DNA of 64,000 nucleotides from positions 310,001 to 374,000 of the forward strand of contig PHAG01000002.1 of NCBI GenBank assembly GCA_002841625.1, read 5' to 3'. The notes under the pieces were generated by a model. The model did no database searches and had not been told where the DNA came from. It was given only the letters and a program-made list of their open reading frames with translations. Position 1 is the stretch's first letter, and each line of letters starts with the position of its first letter. Both the position numbers and the translations under genes were made by a program. This document shows, piece after piece, positions 11,201 to 17,596 of the stretch. The stretch comes from Firmicutes bacterium HGW-Firmicutes-1 (GTDB lineage: Bacteria > Bacillota > Clostridia > Lachnospirales > Vallitaleaceae).

Positions 11201-11793
11201 GTTATGTATTGCTAAAAGTAGAATTACTCAAAGTTTTTGATGTAAACAATTTGGTATTTACTGTACAAGATACAGGTATAGGTATTGTGGAAGATGAACT
11301 TGATACAATTTTTGATGCGTTTACCCAACAAAAATCTTTAGATCGCATTAAATATGGAGGAACTGGTCTAGGACTTACAATATGCAAAAAGTTAATCAAT
11401 AGCATGGACGGAGAAATTACTGTAAAAAGCAAAGTAAATGAAGGAACTACCTTTCAAGTAGTAATCAGAAACATTACTTATAAAAATTCTAATATTAATC
11501 ATGAAAGCTATGTAAATGAAAAAGAATTATTGATGGAGTTAAATAAAAATGATGAATTAAAAGCAATGCTCATTAGTCAATTAAAGAAGTCTAAAACTGC
11601 CCTAAAAATGTCTTTACTTAACCAAATGGCAAGTCAACTCATCGTTTATGGAGTCGGAAATAAAAATTCGTATATTGAAGCTTTGGGAAAAGAACTGACA
11701 TCAGCAATTAATGAAGTCAATCTTGAGAAATGTAATATTATTGTAAATGAATTAAAGGGTATATTATTAAAGGGAGGGGAAAGCCATGAATAA
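8278..11793 (+). CDS. Soluble multi-PAS/GAF sensor histidine kinase
   Basis: A 1171-residue kinase without membrane helices. GGAGG six bases before the ATG and the promoter at 8217-8245 fix this start. Order (approximate): N-terminal region of unclear fold, GAF 155-300, PAS 314-424 (KAPVGICFLTLTGNYINVNN), a divergent PAS 440-557, PAS 566-680, a coiled coil, PAS 714-820, HisKA with phospho-acceptor His850 in NISHEIRTPLNS, and HATPase_c 948-1065 with INLIGNGIKF (N box), DTGIGI and GGTGLGL. About 90 further residues follow the ATPase and are not recognised. It overlaps the next gene by 8 bases, so the REC-GGDEF protein is the obvious partner. The signal is probably cytoplasmic; the ligand is unknown. 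Confidence 0.9.
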   Translation: MELNDSELLRNDNLLHALMNTIQTNFANNNVEILFWDIKSNLINNINESNRIFRISLTDKSCDLTELINHYIHENDKLKVLNTFAELKRGIEKTAILFRVLDDKNNTLHIRITFEKVINQLGNMIGILILSSDCTNELKEKKEFQYRRLKNELIYNMGMMNLVDVPEIINVFLENALIISESLVGYMYHYNKATNEFEFFECSNRFIQKEEEAIKNNKIPFNSNEILDEIIRDRQIMIANNESEMTFRVKSLNRYMVIPILVKDIVVGILILGNKEDYYTNNDARSIKSLMDEVYRVILLKENEMIASINREKFQLTFEKAPVGICFLTLTGNYINVNNKFCRILGYSEEEAIHMNFFDITYEEDVKENKRLFNLLIKDKIRDFSYEKRYIKKGGAVIWVKVTATKVHEAISQEIYIISVVEEITESKINQQRLKLSEAKLREAEKISKSGYFEYNVKTNSDYFSDGYLRLFRKDKIVVNGKFVAKKNSAWSFEAFVEKLIKEIKLKNKRKTFHIDNEFITIDGQVQYLEFTILPEYNNAELLLIRGFIKDITAEKLVEEKLKENEVLYQTVIENLPYKFIVKDVNLNYIISNSMLANSLKVSKEELTGKNDFDFYPPELARQYREDDLRILTSKKSEDWDQKYIYDGKVYWENIIKSAVIDENDNIIAVVAMIKDITDRKAIDIELENYRNKLEELVEEKAKEITRIEEEVKLFFSTTLDMLCIADFEGHFTKISNIWSKTLGWTDEELFSKAIINIIHPEDVSKTILVFKELKNGKDIVNFNTRVLCKDGSFKWIDWNLTSIVERKIIIAAARDITKRKEIELALIDAKHKAELAYEAKSEFLANISHEIRTPLNSVIGYAELLESHLEDSGLISYVKGINTSGRILLSLINDILDLSKLEASKMTFKYDWVDIREFIANIEKVFTYSAYDKKIEFNTEVESSLPNYFYIDEIRIRQVLINLIGNGIKFTHQGYVLLKVELLKVFDVNNLVFTVQDTGIGIVEDELDTIFDAFTQQKSLDRIKYGGTGLGLTICKKLINSMDGEITVKSKVNEGTTFQVVIRNITYKNSNINHESYVNEKELLMELNKNDELKAMLISQLKKSKTALKMSLLNQMASQLIVYGVGNKNSYIEALGKELTSAINEVNLEKCNIIVNELKGILLKGGESHE

Positions 11794-12733
11794 TCCTTAT
11801 AAAATTGTAGTTCTTGATGACAACAACCAGAATTTGAAATTAATTTCCGATGTTTTAGAAGATGGAGGATATGATGTATCCTTGTGCCTTACGAGCTATC
11901 AATTGCTTGATTACTTGGAGGAAGAACTGCCAGACATTATCATTTTGGATGTAATGGTGCCAGATATGAATGGCTTTGAAGTATGTAAAAAAATTAAAGA
12001 AATTGAAAAGTTGAAGGATATCCCAATCATATTTTTATCTGCAAAAACGGAAACAGTTGACATCGTATATGGCCTGGAAATCGGAGGCGTTGACTATGTA
12101 ACTAAGCCATTTCGACCTATTGAATTAATAGCACGTATTAAAACTCATCTTGAAATAAAAACAATAAGAGATGAGCTTAAGGAAAAGAATGAGGAACTGA
12201 TTGCTTTAAATGAACAACTTGAAGAATATGCAATCAAAGACACTTTAACAAAGCTCTATAATAGAAGAATGATTTTAGCAAAATTTGATGAAGAAATGTC
12301 AAGGTGTAAGAGAAATTCAGAAATTTTCTCTATTATACTTCTAGATATTGACCATTTCAAAGATATAAATGATAATTATGGACACAATTTTGGTGATGAA
12401 GTATTAAAAGTATTTGCCAATCTGCTTACATCTTCAAAAAGACTACAGGATTTGGTTGCTAGATGGGGTGGAGAAGAATTTTTAATTATATTACCAAGTA
12501 CTGATAAAAAGGGTGCAATTATAGTAGCTGAACGTATAAGGCAACAGATATCTGGACATGAATATCAGGCAAGCAATGGTATGATTCATATTACTGCAAC
12601 TTTTGGAGTTGCAGAATTTAATAAAGAAGATAGCGCTGAAAAGATCATAAAAAAAGCAGATTTTGCTTTATATTATGGCAAAAATAACGGACGAAATCAA
12701 ATCAATGCATATGATGAAATAAATAATGAATAG
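11786..12733 (+). CDS. Response regulator with GGDEF diguanylate cyclase output
   Basis: A 315-residue REC-GGDEF protein that would turn the upstream kinase signal into c-di-GMP. The receiver domain (1-120) has the acidic pair LDDN, phospho-acceptor Asp55 in IIILDVMVPDMNG, and the Lys of VTKPF. A coiled linker (about 125-150) leads to the cyclase, whose active-site GGEEF is at 228-232. RLQD at 219-222 lies exactly five residues upstream and matches the RxxD inhibitory site, so product feedback is expected. It overlaps the kinase gene by 8 bases (translational coupling). Confidence 0.93.
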   Translation: MNNPYKIVVLDDNNQNLKLISDVLEDGGYDVSLCLTSYQLLDYLEEELPDIIILDVMVPDMNGFEVCKKIKEIEKLKDIPIIFLSAKTETVDIVYGLEIGGVDYVTKPFRPIELIARIKTHLEIKTIRDELKEKNEELIALNEQLEEYAIKDTLTKLYNRRMILAKFDEEMSRCKRNSEIFSIILLDIDHFKDINDNYGHNFGDEVLKVFANLLTSSKRLQDLVARWGGEEFLIILPSTDKKGAIIVAERIRQQISGHEYQASNGMIHITATFGVAEFNKEDSAEKIIKKADFALYYGKNNGRNQINAYDEINNE

Positions 12734-12742
12734 GAATAGATT

Positions 12743-13597
12743 ATGAAAAAAATATTTTTAAATGTGAACAATCAATTAAGATCAGGTTGGAAAATCAGCT
12801 TAGTTCTTACTACGCAAATTACTATGATTTCTGTTATATATGTAATATTAACCTTTATGCTTGGGGATGCCCCTATTTTTTTAATCATGGGTATTTTACA
12901 ATCGATTATAAATATAACTATTGTATTATTTATGTGGAAGGTATTTGATAAAAAACCTTATTCTTTTATAGGAATTACTTCGATAAAAGAAGGCTATAAA
13001 CAATTAATAATTGGAATGTTTATGGGGATTATTTCAATATCTTTTGTATTCGTAATATTACTAATGATGGGTGATATTAAACTTGAAAACAGTCTGATTG
13101 AACCTAATATTAACCCTTCAATCGTGTACTACTTCGTATTATTTATATTTGTAGGCATCAGTGAAGAGCTTTTTTCAAGAGGTTATTGTATGACTGTTTT
13201 GAAGCAAACAAATAAGAGATGGATTGTATTGCTCTTACCAGCATTTGTTTTTTCGGTTTTACATATAAACAATCCTAACATTGAATTTATAGGGCTTTTG
13301 AATATATTTTTAATTGGGCTGCTTTTTGCATATATGTTTATTCGAACATGTTCTATTTGGATGCCAATTGGATATCACATTACCTGGAATTTTTTTCAAG
13401 GAAACGTTTATGGTTTTGAAGTGAGTGGATTGGAAGTTGAAAGTATTTATAATGGTAAATTAGTAACAAGTAATTTGTTGAATGGAGGTTTATTTGGACC
13501 TGAAGGAGGATTGCTTGTTACGGGAATTATTATATTAGGATTTATTAGCGTATATATTATAACCGGTGGAGGAAGAAAGAGTGAATTTTTTTATTGA
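12743..13597 (+). CDS. CPBP family intramembrane metalloprotease
   Basis: A 284-residue multi-pass membrane protein of the CPBP/Abi (CAAX protease and bacteriocin-processing) family. The family motifs are visible: EExxxR as EELFSR (Glu141-Glu142), then FxxxH in FVFSVLH, then HxxxN in HITWN, with hydrophobic helices around them. Members act as intramembrane proteases, some in bacteriocin self-immunity or protein maturation; nothing here fixes the substrate. It starts 9 bases after the response regulator, and its 3' end overlaps the acetyltransferase gene by 17 bases, so all four genes are probably one transcript. Confidence 0.85.
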   Translation: MKKIFLNVNNQLRSGWKISLVLTTQITMISVIYVILTFMLGDAPIFLIMGILQSIINITIVLFMWKVFDKKPYSFIGITSIKEGYKQLIIGMFMGIISISFVFVILLMMGDIKLENSLIEPNINPSIVYYFVLFIFVGISEELFSRGYCMTVLKQTNKRWIVLLLPAFVFSVLHINNPNIEFIGLLNIFLIGLLFAYMFIRTCSIWMPIGYHITWNFFQGNVYGFEVSGLEVESIYNGKLVTSNLLNGGLFGPEGGLLVTGIIILGFISVYIITGGGRKSEFFY

Positions 13598-14078
13598 TCA
13601 AATGAAAGTATCAGATTGGAATCAAGCCAGTAATATTTACCTAGAAGGAATCCAAACAGGAAATGCAACCTTTCAAAATGAAGTTCCAACTTGGGAAGAG
13701 TGGGATAGAGACCATTTAATAGAATGTAGATTTGTAGCAAGATGTGACGACAACATACTTGGTTGGGTTGCTCTAAGTTCAATTAGCAACAGACCTGTTT
13801 TTAGAGGTGTGGCTGAAGATAGTATCTATATTAAAAATGAGTATAAAGGTATAGGCGTAGCTTCTGCTTTAATGCAACATATGATTATGCAATCAGAATT
13901 GCTTGGATTTTGGACTTTAGAGGCGAAAATTTTCCCTGAAAATATTGAAAGTATAAATTTACATCAAAAATTTGGGTTTAAGTCGGTAGGGATTAGAGAA
14001 AAGATAGGTCAATCCGTGCTTGGAGTTTGGAGAGATATTGTTGTTCTTGAACGTAGAAGTGAGGTAGTTGGACGATAG
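13581..14078 (+). CDS. GNAT N-acetyltransferase of the phosphinothricin/methionine-sulfoximine type
   Basis: Cytoplasmic acetyl-CoA-dependent acetyltransferase. I chose GTG 13581 because GGAGG lies 8 bases before it; a GTG at 13566 in the same frame has no ribosome site. The sequence follows the Pat/MnaT/YwnH pattern: GNATFQ early, SNRPVFRGVAEDSIYI, the acetyl-CoA loop KGIGVASALM, IFPENIES, LHQKFGFKSVGIREKIG, and a final GVWRDIVVLERRS. Such enzymes N-acetylate methionine sulfoximine, phosphinothricin or related amino-acid analogues; the true substrate here is not shown. It overlaps the CPBP gene by 17 bases. Confidence 0.87.
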   Translation: MNFFIDQMKVSDWNQASNIYLEGIQTGNATFQNEVPTWEEWDRDHLIECRFVARCDDNILGWVALSSISNRPVFRGVAEDSIYIKNEYKGIGVASALMQHMIMQSELLGFWTLEAKIFPENIESINLHQKFGFKSVGIREKIGQSVLGVWRDIVVLERRSEVVGR

Positions 14079-14109
14079 GGATAAAAGTTTGAAATAAGAC
14101 ATGAAATGA

Positions 14110-14138
14110 TTGTCTAAAGTATAACAATATGATATAAT
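14110..14138 (+). promoter_or_regulatory. Promoter of the HydS-like operon with an embedded Rex-like inverted repeat
   Basis: TTGTCT (14110-14115), a 17-base spacer and a perfect TATAAT (14133-14138). The 18 bases from 14110 to 14127 read TTGTCTAAAGTATAACAA. They keep the TTGT/ACAA ends and length of the Rex operator TTGTTAAN4TTAACAA and match it at 11 of 14 fixed positions. The match overlaps the -35 and spacer, where a repressor would act. The promoter call is solid; Rex binding is inference. Confidence 0.6.
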
Positions 14139-14144
14139 AAATTT

Positions 14145-14311
14145 TATGTATGCAAAGAATTAGACGAGAAAATCGGCTGCAAAGATCAAGCCCCTTTGTT
14201 AAGAATCTGCCGCTTTTCAAATTACCTTATGTTAATCATTGTTTTCAACTAGAAAAGTGGTTATTCTGGTTTAGCTAATTTTCTTATACCATTTACATAG
14301 GAGGTATTTGT
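14145..14311 (+). other. Untranslated leader before the HydS-like operon
   Basis: About 165 bases lie between the predicted transcription start and the first TTG codon. An imperfect stem can form between AAAATCGGCTG (from about 14168) and CTGCCGCTTTT (to about 14218), with two mismatches. I do not recognise a riboswitch class. The ribosome site AGGAGG is at 14299-14304. Confidence 0.3.
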
Positions 14312-14665
14312 TTGAAAATACAAGAGGTAATAGAATATATAGATGCAGAAATATTAGTTGGTGAAGAGCATCTTAATGAGGAAATTGAATATGGTTGGAG
14401 CTGTGATTTAATGAGTGACGTATTGGCCTTCGTTAAGAATAATGTCATTTTATTAACTGGATTAATACATCCTCAAGTAATCAGAACAGCAGAAATGTTA
14501 GATATTAAAGCAATTGCATTTGTGAGAGGGAAGATGCCAGGAGAAGAGATTTTGCGGATGGCAAAATCAAGAGATATGGTTGTTCTCGCCACAAAGCATT
14601 CATTATTTACAGTTAGCGGGATATTATATGAAAAAGGGCTAATAGGAGAGGATTGCACACGATGA
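14312..14665 (+). CDS. DRTGG-domain protein (first of two in the HydS-like operon)
   Basis: A 117-residue soluble protein that resembles stand-alone DRTGG domains, the alpha/beta module also found in some phosphotransacetylases and CBS proteins. TTG is the start, with AGGAGG 7 bases upstream. Its opening (VIEYIDAEILVGEEHL, then GWSCDLMSDVLAF) aligns with the second DRTGG gene in the same operon at 16417 (IVEKIDFKVLSGQELL, GFVGDLLSVVMG), so the two are paralogues. It shares an ATGA overlap with the following ATPase gene, implying coupled translation. The role is unknown; a ligand-binding or adaptor part of a redox-sensing module is plausible. Confidence 0.72.
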   Translation: MKIQEVIEYIDAEILVGEEHLNEEIEYGWSCDLMSDVLAFVKNNVILLTGLIHPQVIRTAEMLDIKAIAFVRGKMPGEEILRMAKSRDMVVLATKHSLFTVSGILYEKGLIGEDCTR

Positions 14666-15075
14666 AATTACACTTTGAAGTAGACGGTGGTGAATTTACT
14701 TCGGCAGGTGGTGCGTCAAGTAAATTAAAAAAAACCTTAAGACAATTAGGAATATTACCAGATGTAATTAGAAAAGTATCAATCGCTATGTATGAAGCAG
14801 AAATAAATATGGTAATTCATGCAAATGGTGGTGTTGTTGATATAGAGATTACGCCTGAAAGAATTTTTATAGTGCTTCAAGATCATGGACCAGGTATTGA
14901 TGATGTGGAGTTGGCAATGCAAGTGGGGTATTCAACCGCATCAAGAGAAGCACGAGAAATGGGCTTTGGAGCAGGGATGGGATTACCCAATATTAAAAAG
15001 AACAGTGATCACTTAAACATTACTTCTGTAATTGGCGAAGGAACAAGGGTTGAGATTGCTGTTATGTTAGGATAG
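14662..15075 (+). CDS. GHKL ATPase-fold protein, anti-sigma-factor (RsbW/SpoIIAB) type
   Basis: A 137-residue single HATPase_c domain. I start it at ATG 14662 (ATGA overlap with the previous stop, GGAGAGG about 10 bases upstream), not at TTG 14653, which sits almost on the ribosome site. Motifs: N box region AMYEAEINMVIHA, G1 DHGPGIDD, and G2 GFGAGMGLPNIKK. This resembles serine kinases of the RsbW/SpoIIAB class, which phosphorylate anti-anti-sigma partners, rather than a two-component kinase, since no HisKA is attached. Placed between a DRTGG gene and the hydrogenase-like sensor, it is a candidate signalling output. The partner is not visible in the window. Confidence 0.78.
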   Translation: MKLHFEVDGGEFTSAGGASSKLKKTLRQLGILPDVIRKVSIAMYEAEINMVIHANGGVVDIEITPERIFIVLQDHGPGIDDVELAMQVGYSTASREAREMGFGAGMGLPNIKKNSDHLNITSVIGEGTRVEIAVMLG

Positions 15076-15085
15076 GAGAACAAAA

Positions 15086-16396
15086 ATGTCGACTATTTTT
15101 CACTCAGTAACACTAAATGAAGACAAATGTATTGGATGTACGGATTGTATAAAGAGATGTCCAACGGAAGCAATCAGAGTTAGAAATTCTAAGGCTGTTA
15201 TTACAGACGAAAGATGTATTGATTGTGGGATGTGCATACGAGTATGTAGAAACAATGCAAAAAAAGCTACTACCGATTCTATCGAAAAGATACATATGTT
15301 TGAATATAAGGTTGCAATTCCAGCACCCACATTATATACACAATTTAAAAATATAGTCAATCCAAATGTTGTATTAACTGGTTTAAAACAAATTGGTTTT
15401 GATGAAGTATTTGAAGTGGCAAAGGCTGCAGAGATTATAACTGAATATACCAAAAAACTTCTTCAAAATGATATGATTAAAAAACCCATAATATCTTCTG
15501 CCTGTCCAGCAATAGTTAAGTTAATTCAAATGAGATTTCCTTCTTTGATTCCCAATATTATGCCGGTTATCTCTCCAAAGGAAGCTATGGCAAGATATGC
15601 AAAAAACTATTTAATTGGTCAAGGAATGAAAGAAGAATCAATTGGTGTATTTTTTATTTCACCATGTGCTGCAAAGGTTACGAATAGTAGAATGCCTGAA
15701 ACCATTCACAAGTCTTATGTAGATGGAGTTATTTCCTTAAAAGAAGTCTATATAAAACTCATTCCAGAACTGAAAAAAATGGGTGAGCCCGAAGCATTGT
15801 TAATGAGCTCAATGGAGGGTATTGGGTGGGCCGGTATTGGTGGAGAAGGAAAGGCAACAATGATTGAAAACCATATTGCAGTTGATGGTATTGAAAATGT
15901 AATAAAAGTACTTGAAAGAATTGAAGATGGTAAACTTGATGTAGATTTTCTAGAATGCTTAGCATGTGTCAATGGTTGCTTAGGGGGACCTCTAACAGTA
16001 GAAGATTCTTTTGTAGCAAACAATAGAATGGATAAGGTGAAAAAATACATCAAAGAAGGTGCAGAAAAGAGACCAATCCATATTTATGACGACAGTGTAA
16101 AGCTTTCATGGGATTTACCATTAAAAACGAAACAGGTTCATAAGCTAGATGAAAATATGAATAGGGCTTTAGAAAAAATCGAAAGACTTGAGATGATTTA
16201 TGAGACCCTGCCACAGATTGATTGTGGTTCATGTGGTGCTCCAACATGTAGAGCATTGGCTGAAGATATCGTTAGGGATATTGCGAATATTGAAGATTGT
16301 GTGTTTATGCTTAGAATGAAAGTTAGAAGCATGGCTGAGGATATGTTAACCTTAGCGCAGAAAATGCCGCCGTCAATCAGTAGAAAACAATTATAA
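15086..16396 (+). CDS. HydS-like putative sensory [FeFe]-hydrogenase
   Basis: A 436-residue iron-sulfur protein. The N-terminus carries two [4Fe-4S] motifs (CIGCTDCIKRCP and CIDCGMCIRVC). The H-cluster domain keeps all four cluster cysteines: Cys140 in SSACP (motif L1), Cys194 in SPCAAK (L2), Cys294 and Cys298 in CLACVNGC (L3). The cysteine before the L1 ligand, which carries protons in catalytic enzymes (TSCCP), is Ala139. The same Cys-to-Ala change is known in the putative sensory hydrogenase HydS of Thermotoga maritima. The C-terminus has a further FeS domain (CGSCGAPTC...C) and no PAS. Neighbours are two ATPase-fold and two DRTGG proteins, not electron-transfer subunits. I infer H2 or redox sensing rather than bulk H2 metabolism. 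Confidence 0.83.
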   Translation: MSTIFHSVTLNEDKCIGCTDCIKRCPTEAIRVRNSKAVITDERCIDCGMCIRVCRNNAKKATTDSIEKIHMFEYKVAIPAPTLYTQFKNIVNPNVVLTGLKQIGFDEVFEVAKAAEIITEYTKKLLQNDMIKKPIISSACPAIVKLIQMRFPSLIPNIMPVISPKEAMARYAKNYLIGQGMKEESIGVFFISPCAAKVTNSRMPETIHKSYVDGVISLKEVYIKLIPELKKMGEPEALLMSSMEGIGWAGIGGEGKATMIENHIAVDGIENVIKVLERIEDGKLDVDFLECLACVNGCLGGPLTVEDSFVANNRMDKVKKYIKEGAEKRPIHIYDDSVKLSWDLPLKTKQVHKLDENMNRALEKIERLEMIYETLPQIDCGSCGAPTCRALAEDIVRDIANIEDCVFMLRMKVRSMAEDMLTLAQKMPPSISRKQL

Positions 16397-16416
16397 AGTA
16401 TAAAGGAGAAAAAACT

Positions 16417-16752
16417 ATGGTTGTAAAAGATATTGTAGAGAAAATTGATTTCAAAGTGTTAAGTGGACAGGAATTACTTGATAACGAAATCAAGAGTGGA
16501 TTTGTTGGTGATTTATTAAGTGTTGTAATGGGAAAAGCAAAGGAAGGTTGTGCTTGGATTACAATTCAAGGACATTTGAATATAGTTGCAGTTGCATCCT
16601 TGGTTGGTGTGGCCTGCATTATTGTTTCTGAAGGCTTTGAAGTAGAGCCTGATACAATAGAAAAAGCAAACGAGGAAGAAATTCCTATCTTATCAACTAC
16701 GATGTCATCCTATCAAGTAGCAGTACAATTAACGAAGTTAGGAATTGCATAG
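16417..16752 (+). CDS. DRTGG-domain protein (second copy)
   Basis: A 111-residue soluble protein related to the DRTGG protein at 14312: same length class, same VxKIDFKVLSGQELL-like opening, the GDLLSVVMG segment, then an alpha/beta region (WITIQGHLNIVAVAS). Ribosome site AAAGGAG 7 bases before ATG. It lies 20 bases after the hydrogenase-like gene and 28 bases before a second ATPase gene, so the operon reads DRTGG-ATPase-hydrogenase-DRTGG-ATPase. The function is not known; two paralogues flanking the sensor suggest distinct partners. Confidence 0.7.
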   Translation: MVVKDIVEKIDFKVLSGQELLDNEIKSGFVGDLLSVVMGKAKEGCAWITIQGHLNIVAVASLVGVACIIVSEGFEVEPDTIEKANEEEIPILSTTMSSYQVAVQLTKLGIA

Positions 16753-16780
16753 GAAATAAGGAAGGCTAGGTAAAGTTACA

Positions 16781-17338
16781 ATGAAAGAATTATCAATGCA
16801 TATTTTGGATATTGCACAAAATAGTGTAAGAGCCAAAGCAAAGAATATTGACATCACGGTTAAAGAATTGATAAAGGCTAATGTTTTTGAATTCTCTATT
16901 ACAGATGATGGAACTGGAATCCCAGATGAAATCTTTAAGACTATAAAAGATCCATTTACTACTTCTCGAACATCTAGAAAGGTTGGCTTAGGCATTCCTT
17001 TTTTGAATGATACGTGTGTATTATGTGGAGGTCTGTTAGACATTCAAACTCAGTTAGGAGAAGGTACTTTGCTTAGAGCGACTATGTCCTATGATCATAT
17101 AGATCGTCCACCTCTTGGTGATATTGCATCAACCATTGTTGGACTTGTAACATCAAATGAAGATATTAACATACACTATAGTCATTTCTTTAACGATAAT
17201 GTGTTTGATTTTGAAACAAAAGAAATAAAAGACATTATTGGCGACTTACCCTTGGCAGATATTTCCATTTATCAATGGATGAAAGAGTTTGTTAAAGAAA
17301 ACATACAAGAAATAAAAGAAATGAACAATATGGAGTAA
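16781..17338 (+). CDS. GHKL ATPase-domain protein (histidine-kinase-like, no HisKA)
   Basis: A 185-residue protein with an HATPase_c domain in about 1-110: N box HILDIAQNSVRAKA, G1 DDGTGIP, and a glycine loop KVGLGIPFLN. No phospho-acceptor helix is attached. The last 75 residues (from about DIASTIVGLVTS) are not recognised; the tail is acidic and helical. Last gene of the HydS-like operon. In other Clostridia such ATPases accompany hydrogenase-like sensors. They may phosphorylate a partner or act as an energy-dependent switch, but no substrate is evident. Confidence 0.75.
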   Translation: MKELSMHILDIAQNSVRAKAKNIDITVKELIKANVFEFSITDDGTGIPDEIFKTIKDPFTTSRTSRKVGLGIPFLNDTCVLCGGLLDIQTQLGEGTLLRATMSYDHIDRPPLGDIASTIVGLVTSNEDINIHYSHFFNDNVFDFETKEIKDIIGDLPLADISIYQWMKEFVKENIQEIKEMNNME

Positions 17339-17490
17339 AACTTCGTTTATGTAACTTGAAATTGATATAATATTAACAAAAAACGATATTTGACATATTA
17401 GAACCGGTAAAAATGCAAGCATATTCTATTTTTACTGCATAAAAAAGTGCATAAAGTGTAAAAAAGTTCCAATATATGAATTATTATAAG

Positions 17491-17508
17491 TTGTTAATTT
17501 TATAACAA
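17491..17508 (+). promoter_or_regulatory. Rex (NADH/NAD+ repressor) operator candidate before rnf
   Basis: The 18 bases TTGTTAATTTTATAACAA match the Rex consensus TTGTTAAN4TTAACAA at 13 of 14 fixed positions. The site ends 3 bases before the -35 of the rnf promoter. Rex is the usual redox repressor of fermentation and NAD-linked genes in Clostridia, and Rnf exchanges electrons between ferredoxin and NAD+. The match is seen directly; binding is inference. Confidence 0.65.
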
Positions 17509-17510
17509 GT

Positions 17511-17526
17511 ATTGTGCAAGCACAAT
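17511..17526 (+). promoter_or_regulatory. Perfect palindrome on the rnf -35 box
   Basis: ATTGTGC-AA-GCACAAT: two 7-base arms around 2 bases. It covers the whole -35 hexamer (TTGTGC, 17512-17517) and part of the spacer, an ideal place for a dimeric repressor. I do not recognise the regulator. Confidence 0.5.
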
Positions 17527-17540
17527 ATGTGTAGTATAAT
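17512..17540 (+). promoter_or_regulatory. Sigma-A-type promoter of rnfCDGEAB
   Basis: TTGTGC (17512-17517), 17 bases, TATAAT (17535-17540). Start predicted near 17547, giving a leader of about 50 bases to the rnfC ATG. The rest of the 258-base gap before rnfC is AT-rich; another TATAAT at 17366-17371 has no credible -35. Confidence 0.7.
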
Positions 17541-17596
17541 ACTAAAGGATTTAGTCATTTTATGACGTAATATCAAATTGATTGGGGGTCTAGTTA

